Positions 1 to 8,295 of a stretch of DNA of 64,000 nt are shown piece by piece. The notes under the pieces are model-generated. The model saw only the letters and a list, made by a program, of their open reading frames with translations. It searched no databases and was not told the origin of the DNA. Both the position numbers and the translations under genes were made by a program. The DNA is from ZC4RG42 sp036676355 (GTDB taxonomy: Bacteria; Pseudomonadota; Gammaproteobacteria; Burkholderiales; SG8-39): the NCBI GenBank assembly GCA_036676355.1, contig JAKFDA010000016.1, positions 11,217-75,216 of the forward strand. The letters run 5' to 3'. Within the stretch, counting starts at the first letter, position 1. Each line of letters starts with the position of its first letter.

Positions 1-1
1 G

Positions 2-658
2 GTTTCAGGCGGTCTCGATTCGGCCACGGTGCTCGCCATGGCGCGCGAGCAGGGCTACGAGTGCTACGCGCTCTCCGTCGATTACAAACAGCGGCATCGC
101 GTCGAGTTGATCGCCGCGGCGCGCGTTGCGCAGGCACTGGGCGCGAAGGCGCACAAAATTGTGGCGGTCGATCTATCGGCCTTCGGCGGCTCGGCGTTGA
201 CCGACGAGCGGATCGATGTGCCGACCGGTGGGGTCGCGACCGAAGGCATCCCGATCACCTACGTACCGGCGCGCAACACCATCATGCTATCGCTGGCGCT
301 TGCCTGGGCCGAAGTGCTGAACGCACGCGACATTTTCTTTGGCGCGAATGCGGTGGATTACTCGGGTTATCCGGACTGCCGCCCGGCTTATGTCGAAGCC
401 TTCGAAAAGATGGCTAACCTGGCCACCAAGGCAGGCATCGAAGGGCAGCGCCTCACCATCCATGCGCCGATCATTGCGCTGAGCAAAGCCGACATCATCC
501 GCCGTGGCACTGCACTGAGCGTCGACTACGGGCTCACCGTGTCCTGCTATCAGGCCGATGCCGAGGGGCGTGCCTGCGGACGTTGCGATTCCTGTCGGCT
601 TCGTCGCGCCGGTTTCGAGGCCGCAGGCGTACCTGACCCGACGCGCTACGTGCTTTAA
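2..658 (+). CDS. queC: 7-cyano-7-deazaguanine synthase QueC (5' end cut by the window)
   Basis: QueC makes preQ0 from 7-carboxy-7-deazaguanine, ammonia and ATP in the queuosine pathway (known family role). The first visible residues read VSGGLDSATV, the PP-loop ATP-pyrophosphatase motif, so the frame enters the window already coding and only about ten N-terminal residues are missing. The C-terminal SCYQA...CGRCDSC cluster supplies the four zinc-binding cysteines. 218 codons are visible, against about 231 residues in E. coli QueC. The partner gene queE lies about 53 kb away in this window, so the pathway is not clustered here. Identification is secure. Confidence 0.96.
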   Translation, partial: VSGGLDSATVLAMAREQGYECYALSVDYKQRHRVELIAAARVAQALGAKAHKIVAVDLSAFGGSALTDERIDVPTGGVATEGIPITYVPARNTIMLSLALAWAEVLNARDIFFGANAVDYSGYPDCRPAYVEAFEKMANLATKAGIEGQRLTIHAPIIALSKADIIRRGTALSVDYGLTVSCYQADAEGRACGRCDSCRLRRAGFEAAGVPDPTRYVL

Positions 659-703
659 TCTCATATATGCGCCTCCGCGCGTCCACGTTCCCAGAGTATT
701 TTC

Positions 704-1819
704 ATGAACGAAGTCGATCCCGGCAGCCTGATTCCCTATGTGCAGTGGGGCAGCTTCGCGCTTGCCTTCATCTTCGGCTTCGTCGGCAACAAAACGCATT
801 TCTGCACCATGGGCGCGGTGTCCGACATCGTCAACATGGGCGACTGGTCGCGCATGCGCATGTGGTTGCTCGCCATCGCCGTGGCCATCCTGGGCACGTA
901 TGCGCTCGGCGCGGCCGGTCTGATCGATACGCACAATTCGATTTACACCTCGCCCAATTTCATCTGGCTGTCGCATCTCGTCGGCGGTTTGCTGTTCGGT
1001 ATCGGCATGACGCTCGGGTCCGGTTGCGGCTCCAAGACCTTGATACGCGTCGGCACGGGCAATCTTAAATCGCTCATCGTGCTGGTATTCATGGCGATCG
1101 CGGCGTACATGACGCTGCGCGGTCTGTTCGGCGCCTTCCGCGCCAATGTGCTCGATGTTGTGGCGGTGCAGTTGCCCGCGAACCAGGACGTGCCCTCGCT
1201 GTTCGCGACCATATTCGGCGGCAGTCGCGATGCCTTTGCCCTCATTGCCGCACTGGCCGTCGCCGGAGCGTTGCTGGCGTTCGTCTTCGTGAAGCGCGAA
1301 GGCTGGAACAAGGATGTCATGCTCGGCGGTATCGTCACCGGCCTGGTCATCGTCGGCGGCTGGTACGTCAGCGGTACGATGGGCTACGTCCCGGAAGATC
1401 CGGAATCGCTGCAGGAAGCGTGGGTTGCGACCAACACCGGGCGCATGGAGTCGCTGTCGTTCGTCGCGCCGCAAGCGTTCACGCTCGAGTGGCTGATGTT
1501 CTGGACCGATTCCAGCAAGCTGATTACGTTCGGCATTGCTTCAGCAATCGGCGTGATCGCCGGGTCGCTGGCCTATGCACTGATGAGTCGCACGTTCCGG
1601 CTTGAATCGTTCCGCGACGCAGGGGATATGCTGAATCACATGTTGGGCGGCACCCTGATGGGCTTCGGCGGTATCACCGCGCTCGGCTGCACCATCGGTC
1701 AGGGCATCAGCGGATTTTCGACGCTCGCGCTCGGCTCGATTCTGACCTTCGCCGCTATCGTGACGGGCTCCGCGCTGACGATGAAATACCAGTACTGGCG
1801 ACTCATGCGTGAGGCCTGA
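704..1819 (+). CDS. YeeE/YedE-family (TsuA-like) sulfur-compound transporter
   Basis: A polytopic inner-membrane protein of 371 residues made of hydrophobic segments with two internally similar halves, the size of full-length YeeE/YedE (DUF395) proteins. Characterised TsuA members import thiosulfate. Family-type cysteine motifs are visible: FCTMGAV near residue 36, GSGCGSKTL near 105 and ALGCTIGQGISG near 325. The ATG follows queC by 45 bases with only a weak ribosome-binding site (CCAGAG). Neighbouring queC is probably unrelated in function. The substrate (thiosulfate or another reduced sulfur compound) is inferred from the family, not shown by the sequence. Confidence 0.85.
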   Translation: MNEVDPGSLIPYVQWGSFALAFIFGFVGNKTHFCTMGAVSDIVNMGDWSRMRMWLLAIAVAILGTYALGAAGLIDTHNSIYTSPNFIWLSHLVGGLLFGIGMTLGSGCGSKTLIRVGTGNLKSLIVLVFMAIAAYMTLRGLFGAFRANVLDVVAVQLPANQDVPSLFATIFGGSRDAFALIAALAVAGALLAFVFVKREGWNKDVMLGGIVTGLVIVGGWYVSGTMGYVPEDPESLQEAWVATNTGRMESLSFVAPQAFTLEWLMFWTDSSKLITFGIASAIGVIAGSLAYALMSRTFRLESFRDAGDMLNHMLGGTLMGFGGITALGCTIGQGISGFSTLALGSILTFAAIVTGSALTMKYQYWRLMREA

Positions 1820-1842
1820 ATCGAATTTTGCGCGTTGAAACG

Positions 1843-1871
1843 TTGACCGGAGCGGCGGCGGTAACTTAAAA
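1843..1871 (+). promoter_or_regulatory. Candidate sigma70 promoter of tRNA-Lys
   Basis: TTGACC (1843-1848), a 17-base spacer and TTAAAA (1866-1871) stand 13 bases before the mature tRNA 5' end. The -35 is good and the -10 is weak (4 of 6). Position and spacing make it the likely promoter. Confidence 0.55.
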
Positions 1872-1884
1872 TCCCGCCTCTTTT

Positions 1885-1960
1885 GGGGCGTTAGCTCAGT
1901 TGGTAGAGCAGCGGACTTTTAATCCGTTGGTCGCAGGTTCGAATCCCGCACGCCCTACCA
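1885..1960 (+). tRNA. tRNA-Lys (anticodon TTT)
   Basis: A 76-base cloverleaf with encoded CCA can be folded by eye: acceptor GGGGCGT/ACGCCCT, D arm GCTC-AGTTGGTA-GAGC, anticodon arm GCGGA-CTTTTAA-TCCGT, variable loop TGGTC and T arm GCAGG-TTCGAAT-CCCGC. The anticodon is TTT. Two oddities: the first acceptor pair is G-T, and the middle T-stem pair is an A1935-C1947 mismatch. A terminator follows directly. Confidence 0.96.
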
Positions 1961-1966
1961 GTATCG

Positions 1967-2003
1967 AAAAGGGGTTCGCTTCGGCGAACCCCTTTTGTTT
2001 TTT
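1967..2003 (+). terminator. Rho-independent terminator after tRNA-Lys
   Basis: A perfect 13-bp stem (AAAAGGGGTTCGC / GCGAACCCCTTTT) closes on a TTCG tetraloop and is followed by GTTTTTT. It starts six bases after the tRNA CCA end. Confidence 0.95.
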
Positions 2004-2197
2004 GCATGTGCCTTCGTAGAACGGAGCAATGGGGCCCTGATCCCGTTGCTGCAATGCGTGTCCCACCAACATGAAGGCGCTTGGGAGTTGATTCGAAGCG
2101 TGATGTCCATTGCCGCGTTGATCTCCTCGTCCACGGTTTCAGGGCGCTTGCGGTTCATTGCCCGCAGCGGTCGGAGTGGCCATTCGGCGCCGCGCGG

Positions 2198-3343
2198 ATG
2201 AAATTCGCATTCTGCATCTTCGCGTATTTCCCCTATGGCGGTCTGCAGCGCGACTGCATGCAACTGGTACGCGAATGCCAGCGCAGGGGACACATTGTCG
2301 ACCTGTATACGGGAGAATGGGACGGACCGATGCCGGATGATATTTCAGTGGTCCTGGTTCCATCCCGCGCGCTCACCAATCACGGCGTCAACGTCCGCTT
2401 CGCGCGGAACGTATTGGCGCGCCTGCCGGCCGGCGCTTACGACGCGGTCGTCGGGTTCAACAAAATGCCCGGGCTGGACGTGTATTACGCAGGTGATGTC
2501 TCTTACGCGCAGCGGGTGCTGCCGTTGTCGCCGGTCAAGCGTGCCATGCCTCGCTATCGACGACTCCTCGCGTTCGAGCGAGCCGTATTCGGGCCGACAT
2601 CCACGACTGAAATCGTGTTGCTCGCGGAAAGTCAGCAGGACGATTACGCGCGCCATTACGGCACGCCGCCGCATCGCTTTCACATCATGCCGCCGGACAT
2701 GCCCGCGGATCGTCTTTTTGCGGGCGATCGAAGCGTTGCCCGGATATCGGCGCGGGATCGCTTCAAGCTGCGGGCCGTCGACCGTCTGATTCTCATGGTC
2801 GGATCGGGCTTCAAGGCCAAGGGCGTCGATCGTGCGATTCGTGCGCTCGCGGCCTTGCCGGAGTCGCTGCGCGAGCACGCACGCCTGGTGGTGGTGGGCG
2901 AAGACAATGCGGCGTCGTATCGTGCGCTTGCCAGAGCGCTCAACGTTTCGGCGAGGGTCGAATTCACCGGAGGACAAAGCAATGTCGAACCCTATTACCT
3001 GGCTGCAGATTTATTGATACATCCCGCGTATCACGAAATGACGGGCACTGTGCTGCTCGAAGCGATGGGCCATGGGCTGCCGGTGTTGGCGACCGATACA
3101 TGCGGCTTCGCAGTTCATATAACGCGCGCGAAGGCGGGCGAAGTGCTTGACTCGCCATTCAATCAGGATGCGTTGAACGATAGGCTGGCGGCCATGCTTG
3201 GCTCATCCGAGCGAGAGGAGTGGGGCGCGAACGGGTTGCGCTATATGCGCCGGTTACCGCTCGGTTTGCGCGCGCGGTCCGCAGCCGATGTGATCGAGCA
3301 AACTGCCCGACGCACGCCGATGCCCCGCGCTACTGCCCGATGA
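2198..3343 (+). CDS. waaG: GT4 glycosyltransferase, WaaG-like LPS core glucosyltransferase I
   Basis: A 381-residue GT-B fold enzyme (E. coli WaaG has 374). The N-terminus MKFAFCIFAYFPYGGLQRD fits WaaG, and the retaining-GT EX7E motif is at E280-E288 in HEMTGTVLLEAMGHG. WaaG adds the first outer-core hexose to heptose II of LPS on the cytoplasmic face (family knowledge). The frame is open further upstream, but ATG 2198 matches the family N-terminus. The stop overlaps the next ATG by four bases (ATGA), and waaP follows as in many core-oligosaccharide clusters. The exact sugar donor cannot be read from the sequence. Confidence 0.88.
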   Translation: MKFAFCIFAYFPYGGLQRDCMQLVRECQRRGHIVDLYTGEWDGPMPDDISVVLVPSRALTNHGVNVRFARNVLARLPAGAYDAVVGFNKMPGLDVYYAGDVSYAQRVLPLSPVKRAMPRYRRLLAFERAVFGPTSTTEIVLLAESQQDDYARHYGTPPHRFHIMPPDMPADRLFAGDRSVARISARDRFKLRAVDRLILMVGSGFKAKGVDRAIRALAALPESLREHARLVVVGEDNAASYRALARALNVSARVEFTGGQSNVEPYYLAADLLIHPAYHEMTGTVLLEAMGHGLPVLATDTCGFAVHITRAKAGEVLDSPFNQDALNDRLAAMLGSSEREEWGANGLRYMRRLPLGLRARSAADVIEQTARRTPMPRATAR

Positions 3344-4113
3344 GCGATTTCTTCATAACGCCCGAGTTGCGCGACGCGCTGGGCGGGCGAGTGGCATTCG
3401 ATACCTTGCTCAACATGCCCGGCCAGGTGTTCCGGCAGGTCGAGCGTCGGCGTACGGTGCGTTTCGAAGCAGGCGGCAAGGCTTATTTCGTGAAGGCGCA
3501 CTACGGCGTCGGCTGGCGCGAAATTTTCAAGAATCTCTTCACCCTGCGCTTACCTGTGCTGGGCGCCACAAACGAATGGCGCGCTATTCGTCGCGTGGAG
3601 GCGCTGGGCCTCAAGGCGCCGACCATTGCGGCTTACGGCGTGAGGGGATCGAATCCTGCCACCAGAGAGTCTTTCCTGGTGACGGAGGATGTTGGTTCGT
3701 CGATTTCGCTCGAGGATTACTGTCGCGAGTGGCGGAATGCGCCACCGGGATTTGCGCAGAAGCAAGACCTTATTCGCGAAGTGGCGCTGATTTCCAAGGC
3801 GCTGCACGAGGGCGGCGTAAATCACCGCGATTACTATCTGTGTCATCTTCTGCGACCGCTTTCCGGAACCGATACCGGTCTTATCGTGATCGATCTGCAC
3901 CGCGCTCAGATTCGTCGGGTAACGCCTCGTCGCTGGATCGTCAAGGATATCGGCGGTTTGTATTTCTCCGCCATGGATATCGGCCTGACGCAGCGCGACC
4001 TGTTCCGATTCATGAGAATTTATGCGGGTCGGTCGCTGCGCGAATTACTCAACCAAGAGAATGCTTTATGGAGCGATGTGAAGCGCCGCGCGCTGAGGCT
4101 ATACCAGGAATGA
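3340..4113 (+). CDS. waaP: LPS core heptose kinase, WaaP/RfaP-like
   Basis: 257 residues, close to E. coli WaaP (265). It resembles a eukaryotic-type kinase: VKAH supplies the ATP-binding lysine, HRDYY at residues 162-166 the catalytic loop with Asp164, and VIDLHRAQI the metal-binding Asp in the DFG position. WaaP phosphorylates heptose I of the inner core, which stabilises the outer membrane. It overlaps waaG and the next gene by ATGA junctions, so the three genes are probably translationally coupled. The downstream tandem kinase on the opposite strand may act on other core positions (inference). Confidence 0.9.
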   Translation: MSDFFITPELRDALGGRVAFDTLLNMPGQVFRQVERRRTVRFEAGGKAYFVKAHYGVGWREIFKNLFTLRLPVLGATNEWRAIRRVEALGLKAPTIAAYGVRGSNPATRESFLVTEDVGSSISLEDYCREWRNAPPGFAQKQDLIREVALISKALHEGGVNHRDYYLCHLLRPLSGTDTGLIVIDLHRAQIRRVTPRRWIVKDIGGLYFSAMDIGLTQRDLFRFMRIYAGRSLRELLNQENALWSDVKRRALRLYQE

Positions 4114-5642
4114 TCAAGCGGACATTGAGCGTGTGGTTGACGCGCTATCGAGTCGAATCCGTTGCCGTTTTGGTCAGCTTGCTGCTTTCGCTATGGCTGA
4201 TCTACCTCGATGATGTCATCAACAGCGACGGCGTGCTGTATCTGACCAGCGCCGAAAGTTTTGCACGCGGGGACTGGCAAACCGCCGTCGGGATCTATCG
4301 ATGGCCGCTGTACGCATGGCTGATTTCGGTAGTGCAGCAAGCAGCCGGTCTCGGCAGCGACTCGGCCGCGTATGTCCTCAACACGCTGCTCTACGCGATT
4401 CTGGTCTGGTCTTTCATCGCGATAGTCCGGACGCTCAATGCGAACAATAGAACGCTGTGGCTGGCTGCGCTTTTTATTCTGGTGCTTCCTTCGCTTAACG
4501 GCTATCGGTCCTTCGTGATCCGGGACATCGGTTTCTGGACGTTTTATCTGCTCGCGTTGCTGGCGTTTTTCAGATTCCAACTCCAACCGGCGTTCGCGCG
4601 CGCGCTGTCGTGGGGAATGGCCATGGCGGTGGCCACGTTGTTTCGCATCGAAGGGATTGTCTTCCTGCTGTTGCTGCCGACGGTTGTGCTATGGCGGCCC
4701 GGGCGCAAGTGGAAACGGGCGTTAGCGGATTTTGCTCGACTGCACGCCGTGGCGCTCGCAGGTTTGTTCGCGGCGGCGGCATGGTTCAGCGGCGCAGGAG
4801 GCGAACGCTTATCCGGCCGTCTTTTTGAGCCGATGCTTTGGCTGGAACTGTTCGGCAAACAACTCACCAGCGGTCTGGCGGGGAAGGCGGAGCTCCTGGC
4901 GCAGCATCTTCTTAACGCCTATTCGGAAGATTTTGCGATGCCGGGCGTACTGGTCATCCTGCTGCTCATTCTGGTCACGCACGCAGTCAAGGGCTTGAGC
5001 CTGCTCGGTGTCGTCGCAACCGCTTATGCGTGGATCAACCGGGCGATGCCGGTGTCGACCGAGATCAAGCGAAGCCTGTCGTGGCTGATCGCGCTGAACT
5101 TCGCCGTGCTGATCGTTTTTGTGACTGAGCAGTTCTTTCTGACCGGGCGATATGTGATGGCGCTTGCGCTGACCCTCGCTTTGTACGTTCCGTTCGGTTT
5201 GAATCGTATTCATGAACGGTGGAGCGAAGCGCGAGCCCATGAACGAGCCGAAGGAAAATGGCTTTTCCCGGTCGCAATGCTGCTCATCGTCTTCATGGTG
5301 GTGGACAGCTTGTGGTCGTTCGGGCCGTCCGGGCGGTATCTGAAGGAGGCCGGCCGTTGGCTGCAGGCGAACACAGCGGCGGATGCGCGAATTTACGGTA
5401 ACAACGCCATCATTAATTATTACGCCGGCAAAGGAAGCGTTACTCGGGAAAACGACTCGCCAGTTGAGGATTTTCGCCTCGACGAGAATGTCCGGACATA
5501 CGATTACGTGGCTGTGGTGGTGAAGCGCCAGGATGTCATTCCCAAAGCGCTCGCCGATGCACCGATGATCCAATCGTTCAGCAACGAGCGAAACGACCGT
5601 GTTCTGATTTTCAGGGTCTCGGACCTGAAAGTAGGTTCTTGA
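4110..5642 (+). CDS. Polytopic GT-C-like membrane glycosyltransferase
   Basis: 510 residues with roughly 10-12 hydrophobic segments and a hydrophilic C-terminal portion of about 100 residues. The first periplasmic loop after TM1 reads DDVINSDGVLYLTSAESFARGDW, broken here as DDVINSDGVLYL and SAESFARGDW; an acidic D-containing first loop is typical of GT-C enzymes such as ArnT and PMT that use polyprenyl-phosphate sugars. Its position after waaG-waaP with an ATGA overlap suggests it adds a sugar to lipid A, core or another surface glycan. The assignment rests on topology and loop composition, so the substrate is unknown. Confidence 0.65.
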   Translation: MIKRTLSVWLTRYRVESVAVLVSLLLSLWLIYLDDVINSDGVLYLTSAESFARGDWQTAVGIYRWPLYAWLISVVQQAAGLGSDSAAYVLNTLLYAILVWSFIAIVRTLNANNRTLWLAALFILVLPSLNGYRSFVIRDIGFWTFYLLALLAFFRFQLQPAFARALSWGMAMAVATLFRIEGIVFLLLLPTVVLWRPGRKWKRALADFARLHAVALAGLFAAAAWFSGAGGERLSGRLFEPMLWLELFGKQLTSGLAGKAELLAQHLLNAYSEDFAMPGVLVILLLILVTHAVKGLSLLGVVATAYAWINRAMPVSTEIKRSLSWLIALNFAVLIVFVTEQFFLTGRYVMALALTLALYVPFGLNRIHERWSEARAHERAEGKWLFPVAMLLIVFMVVDSLWSFGPSGRYLKEAGRWLQANTAADARIYGNNAIINYYAGKGSVTRENDSPVEDFRLDENVRTYDYVAVVVKRQDVIPKALADAPMIQSFSNERNDRVLIFRVSDLKVGS

Positions 5643-5828
5643 AAGAAATCCTCGGATAAGCACTGTGGCGCGGGGCGAACGTGTCGGCCGATGTGTCGTG
5701 CGACATAAAGCGCTCCACGCCGAATGGTTCAGCGCGGCACGGTCTTCCCCGAAGCGGATGATGCAGAGTCGTGCGCGAGCGCCTTGCCGCCCTCGGTCAG
5801 ATTTTGATATTCGACAACAGCGGGCGCC

Positions 5829-7283
5829 TCAGGCAATTGTATCGCTCGTCGTACCGGCCGGGTCATGCGCTTCCAGCAGCGCGTTGAACATTTGGCTCAG
5901 TGCCTGGTCGTTGTTCCAGTTTTGCATGAACCGCCGCAGATCGCGTTGCAATGCGCCGGACGCTGCTATCGCGTTCGAATGTTTGCGCATGGCGTCCAGA
6001 TCGATGAAAGCGGGCTGATCCGCAGTGATCAGGATGTTCGTCGCTTTCATGTCGCCGTGGCTTAGATTCAAGGCGCGCAAACGCTCGATCAGCGCAACGA
6101 TGCGTTGCGCCACGGCGGTTCGACGCTGTTCGGAAACGTCGGCGCGCATCAAAAACCGCGCACAGTCCTGACCTTGCGAGTGTTCGGCAAGAAAATACGC
6201 CACGCGTCGCAGTGGGCCGATGCGTTGCTCTATCAACGCGATCGGCCGCGGCGTGGCGATATCGTAGAAGCGCAGGCGTTGTGCATTCCGCCAAGAGATG
6301 GCCGCGCGGGTGGGTCGGAACGCGCGCTGCAGGCTGTGGACCACGTTTTTGAGGTTGTAGCGTTTGATTACGACTTCGCGCCCATCGATTTGGGCGACGG
6401 CCACGGTGGCGGTGTTGCCGCGTTTCAGATAACGCGCGTTGATGAATAGCGATTCGGGATCATCAAGCGCCTTTTGCATGGCCTCGCTGTAGTCGCGACG
6501 GTCGCAGACGTAGTAATGATCGAAGTGCTTGCGACTGACGAAAGCGGACGATTCGCGGAATATTTTCTTCAGGTAGATGCGCTCTCTGCGATCGCGCCGT
6601 CGGACGATTGCGCGTCCCAGCGCAGCGCGGTCCGGCGGCGTGACGCGCCAGCTCCGCGCGCGTGCGTAGTCGTCAAAAGCGGCCAGAGCGGCACGATCAT
6701 GTTCCGGCGGCAATTGCGCGCACAGCAAGGCAAGATTGTCGAGCGCCTTGACTCTGCCGATCGGGTCGCGTTGAACGGCGATTGCGGCCGCATCGAGCGT
6801 ATAGACGTCTTCGCCGCGCAGCAGGAAGTTTCCCAGGTGGAGGTCTTCCTGGATCAAGCCGGCATTATGTTGTCGCGCCACTGCTTCGGCGAGTTTGCGA
6901 AACAGGTCCTCACGTTCGGATTCGTGCAGCGTTACACCCCAGACTTCGGCGGCGGTGCGGGCGGGGGAGATGCGTTCGTATACGACGATGTGCGCTGCGC
7001 CGACACACGCCGTTGCAAGCAGATCGGCGGTGCGTATGCCGCGGGCGAGCATTGCACGCGCACCGTATGCTTCGCGTTCCGCATGCACGCGCGCGCGCGC
7101 CGGGTCGACATAAATCTTTGCGACAATCTCGCGATCGTCGAGGGTGCCGCCGCATACCAGCCGTTTTCCGGCGAGATGACGCAGCAATTCGGTGCAGCGT
7201 AGCGTCGCGCCGTTGACGGAGAGTTCGAACGGCAGCGGCGGTGATGCGCTGCGTAAGGGGTCGGCCCGTCGGGACGGAGCCAT
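5829..7283 (-). CDS. Tandem (two-domain) WaaP/Kdo-kinase-like protein
   Basis: 484 residues containing two consecutive kinase-like domains of the lipopolysaccharide-kinase (Kdo/WaaP, InaA) family. The N-terminal half (about 20-240) has VAKIY, HNAGLIQEDLHLGNFLL and TLDAAAI. The C-terminal half (about 260-475) has VVIKRYNLKNVVHSL, SHGDMKATNIL (Asp411) and FIDLDAM. Both halves keep an ATP lysine, a catalytic Asp and a metal Asp, so neither looks dead. The start chosen is ATG 7283, one base after the lpxL stop; an upstream extension would run into lpxL. It converges on the waaG-waaP-GT-C genes. Phosphorylation of LPS core sugars is the likely role; targets are unknown. Confidence 0.75.
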   Translation of the reverse strand: MAPSRRADPLRSASPPLPFELSVNGATLRCTELLRHLAGKRLVCGGTLDDREIVAKIYVDPARARVHAEREAYGARAMLARGIRTADLLATACVGAAHIVVYERISPARTAAEVWGVTLHESEREDLFRKLAEAVARQHNAGLIQEDLHLGNFLLRGEDVYTLDAAAIAVQRDPIGRVKALDNLALLCAQLPPEHDRAALAAFDDYARARSWRVTPPDRAALGRAIVRRRDRRERIYLKKIFRESSAFVSRKHFDHYYVCDRRDYSEAMQKALDDPESLFINARYLKRGNTATVAVAQIDGREVVIKRYNLKNVVHSLQRAFRPTRAAISWRNAQRLRFYDIATPRPIALIEQRIGPLRRVAYFLAEHSQGQDCARFLMRADVSEQRRTAVAQRIVALIERLRALNLSHGDMKATNILITADQPAFIDLDAMRKHSNAIAASGALQRDLRRFMQNWNNDQALSQMFNALLEAHDPAGTTSDTIA

Positions 7284-7284
7284 G

Positions 7285-8148
7285 TCAGTCGTACAGCTTC
7301 GATTCGCCCGGCGGGCGAGTCTTGAAGCGCCGATGCAGCCAGTAATACTGTTCCGGCATTTCGCGCACGACGGATTCGATGAAGGCATTCATGCGCGCGG
7401 TATCGGCTTCGACGTCGGCGCTCGGAAAATTGTCCCACGCAGGGTAGAACTTGGCGACATAGCCGTCTCTGGTCTGACGCGTGACGAAGGGTACGACCAC
7501 GGCGCGAGCCATTTTGGCGATACGCGGCAGTCCGGTCACGGTCGCGGCAGGCACGCCGAAGAAAGGAACGAACACGGCGTTACGCGGGCCGAAATCCTGA
7601 TCGGGCAGGTAGTAGAGCGGCCACTTGTCGCGCAATGCGGCGATGATCGGTCGCACGCCCTCCTTGCGCGAAATGAGATTGACATTGCCGAAGCGGGTGC
7701 GTCCGTGCAGCAGCAACCGATCGACCACGGGATTGCGTTGCGGGCCGTATACCGAGGCAACGGGGATGTCCAGCGTGAGCCGCACGCCGCCCATGTCGAG
7801 ACCGACGAAGTGCGGCGCGAGGAGAATGACGGGTTGGTCGCGCACAGCCTCCAGATGCTCGCGTCCCTCGATGCGAATGAGGCGACGAATGCGAGCGCGC
7901 GAGGACCACCACAGAATGCCGCGTTCGAGCAGGCTCGCGCCGGTTGCGGCGAAGAGTTGCCGCACCGCTGCGCGCCGCTGCGCCTCGCTCCACTCTGGAA
8001 AGCACAGGCGCAGGTTCGTTTCTGCGATGTTGCGGCGGCGTCCCGCCAGTGCGTGCATGACCCGTCCCAGCCCCAGACCAAGCGGGCGCAACAGCGGCAG
8101 GGGAAGAAGACGAACAAGCCAGACGAGTGCGAGGCCGATACGAATCAT
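7285..8148 (-). CDS. lpxL: Lipid A biosynthesis lauroyl/acyl-transferase (LpxL/HtrB family)
   Basis: 287 residues with one N-terminal membrane anchor (about 1-30). The HX4D acyltransferase motif is at His113-Asp118 in APHFVGLD, and the family C-terminal EQYYWLHRRFKTRP is present. LpxL/HtrB enzymes move an acyl chain from acyl-ACP to Kdo2-lipid IVA on the inner leaflet. Whether this is the primary (LpxL) or secondary (LpxM) transferase cannot be decided from sequence alone. The tandem kinase gene begins one base after its stop, so the two are likely co-transcribed. No clear ribosome-binding site precedes the ATG. Confidence 0.88.
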   Translation of the reverse strand: MIRIGLALVWLVRLLPLPLLRPLGLGLGRVMHALAGRRRNIAETNLRLCFPEWSEAQRRAAVRQLFAATGASLLERGILWWSSRARIRRLIRIEGREHLEAVRDQPVILLAPHFVGLDMGGVRLTLDIPVASVYGPQRNPVVDRLLLHGRTRFGNVNLISRKEGVRPIIAALRDKWPLYYLPDQDFGPRNAVFVPFFGVPAATVTGLPRIAKMARAVVVPFVTRQTRDGYVAKFYPAWDNFPSADVEADTARMNAFIESVVREMPEQYYWLHRRFKTRPPGESKLYD

Positions 8149-8295
8149 GGAATCAGTGTATGTCGTGACAGGCGCCGGCGTGTATACGATGCGCGCCGTG
8201 CGATGCGGGAGCGGCCCGAACGATATGACAAGACGATGGCGCAGGCAAATTTTCGCCTGCTCACGGCGAGGTGAAACGGGTCGAACGGCAGCGGG

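Noticed and set aside
287..1474. Long open frame on the minus strand (395 codons) opposite the YeeE-like gene
   Set aside because: Antisense shadow of a high-GC gene; low-complexity composition rich in Arg, Asp and His and no domain.
8241..8260. GCAGGC / GCCTGC hairpin upstream of lpxL
   Set aside because: Only six base pairs with an eight-base loop and no context to give it a role.
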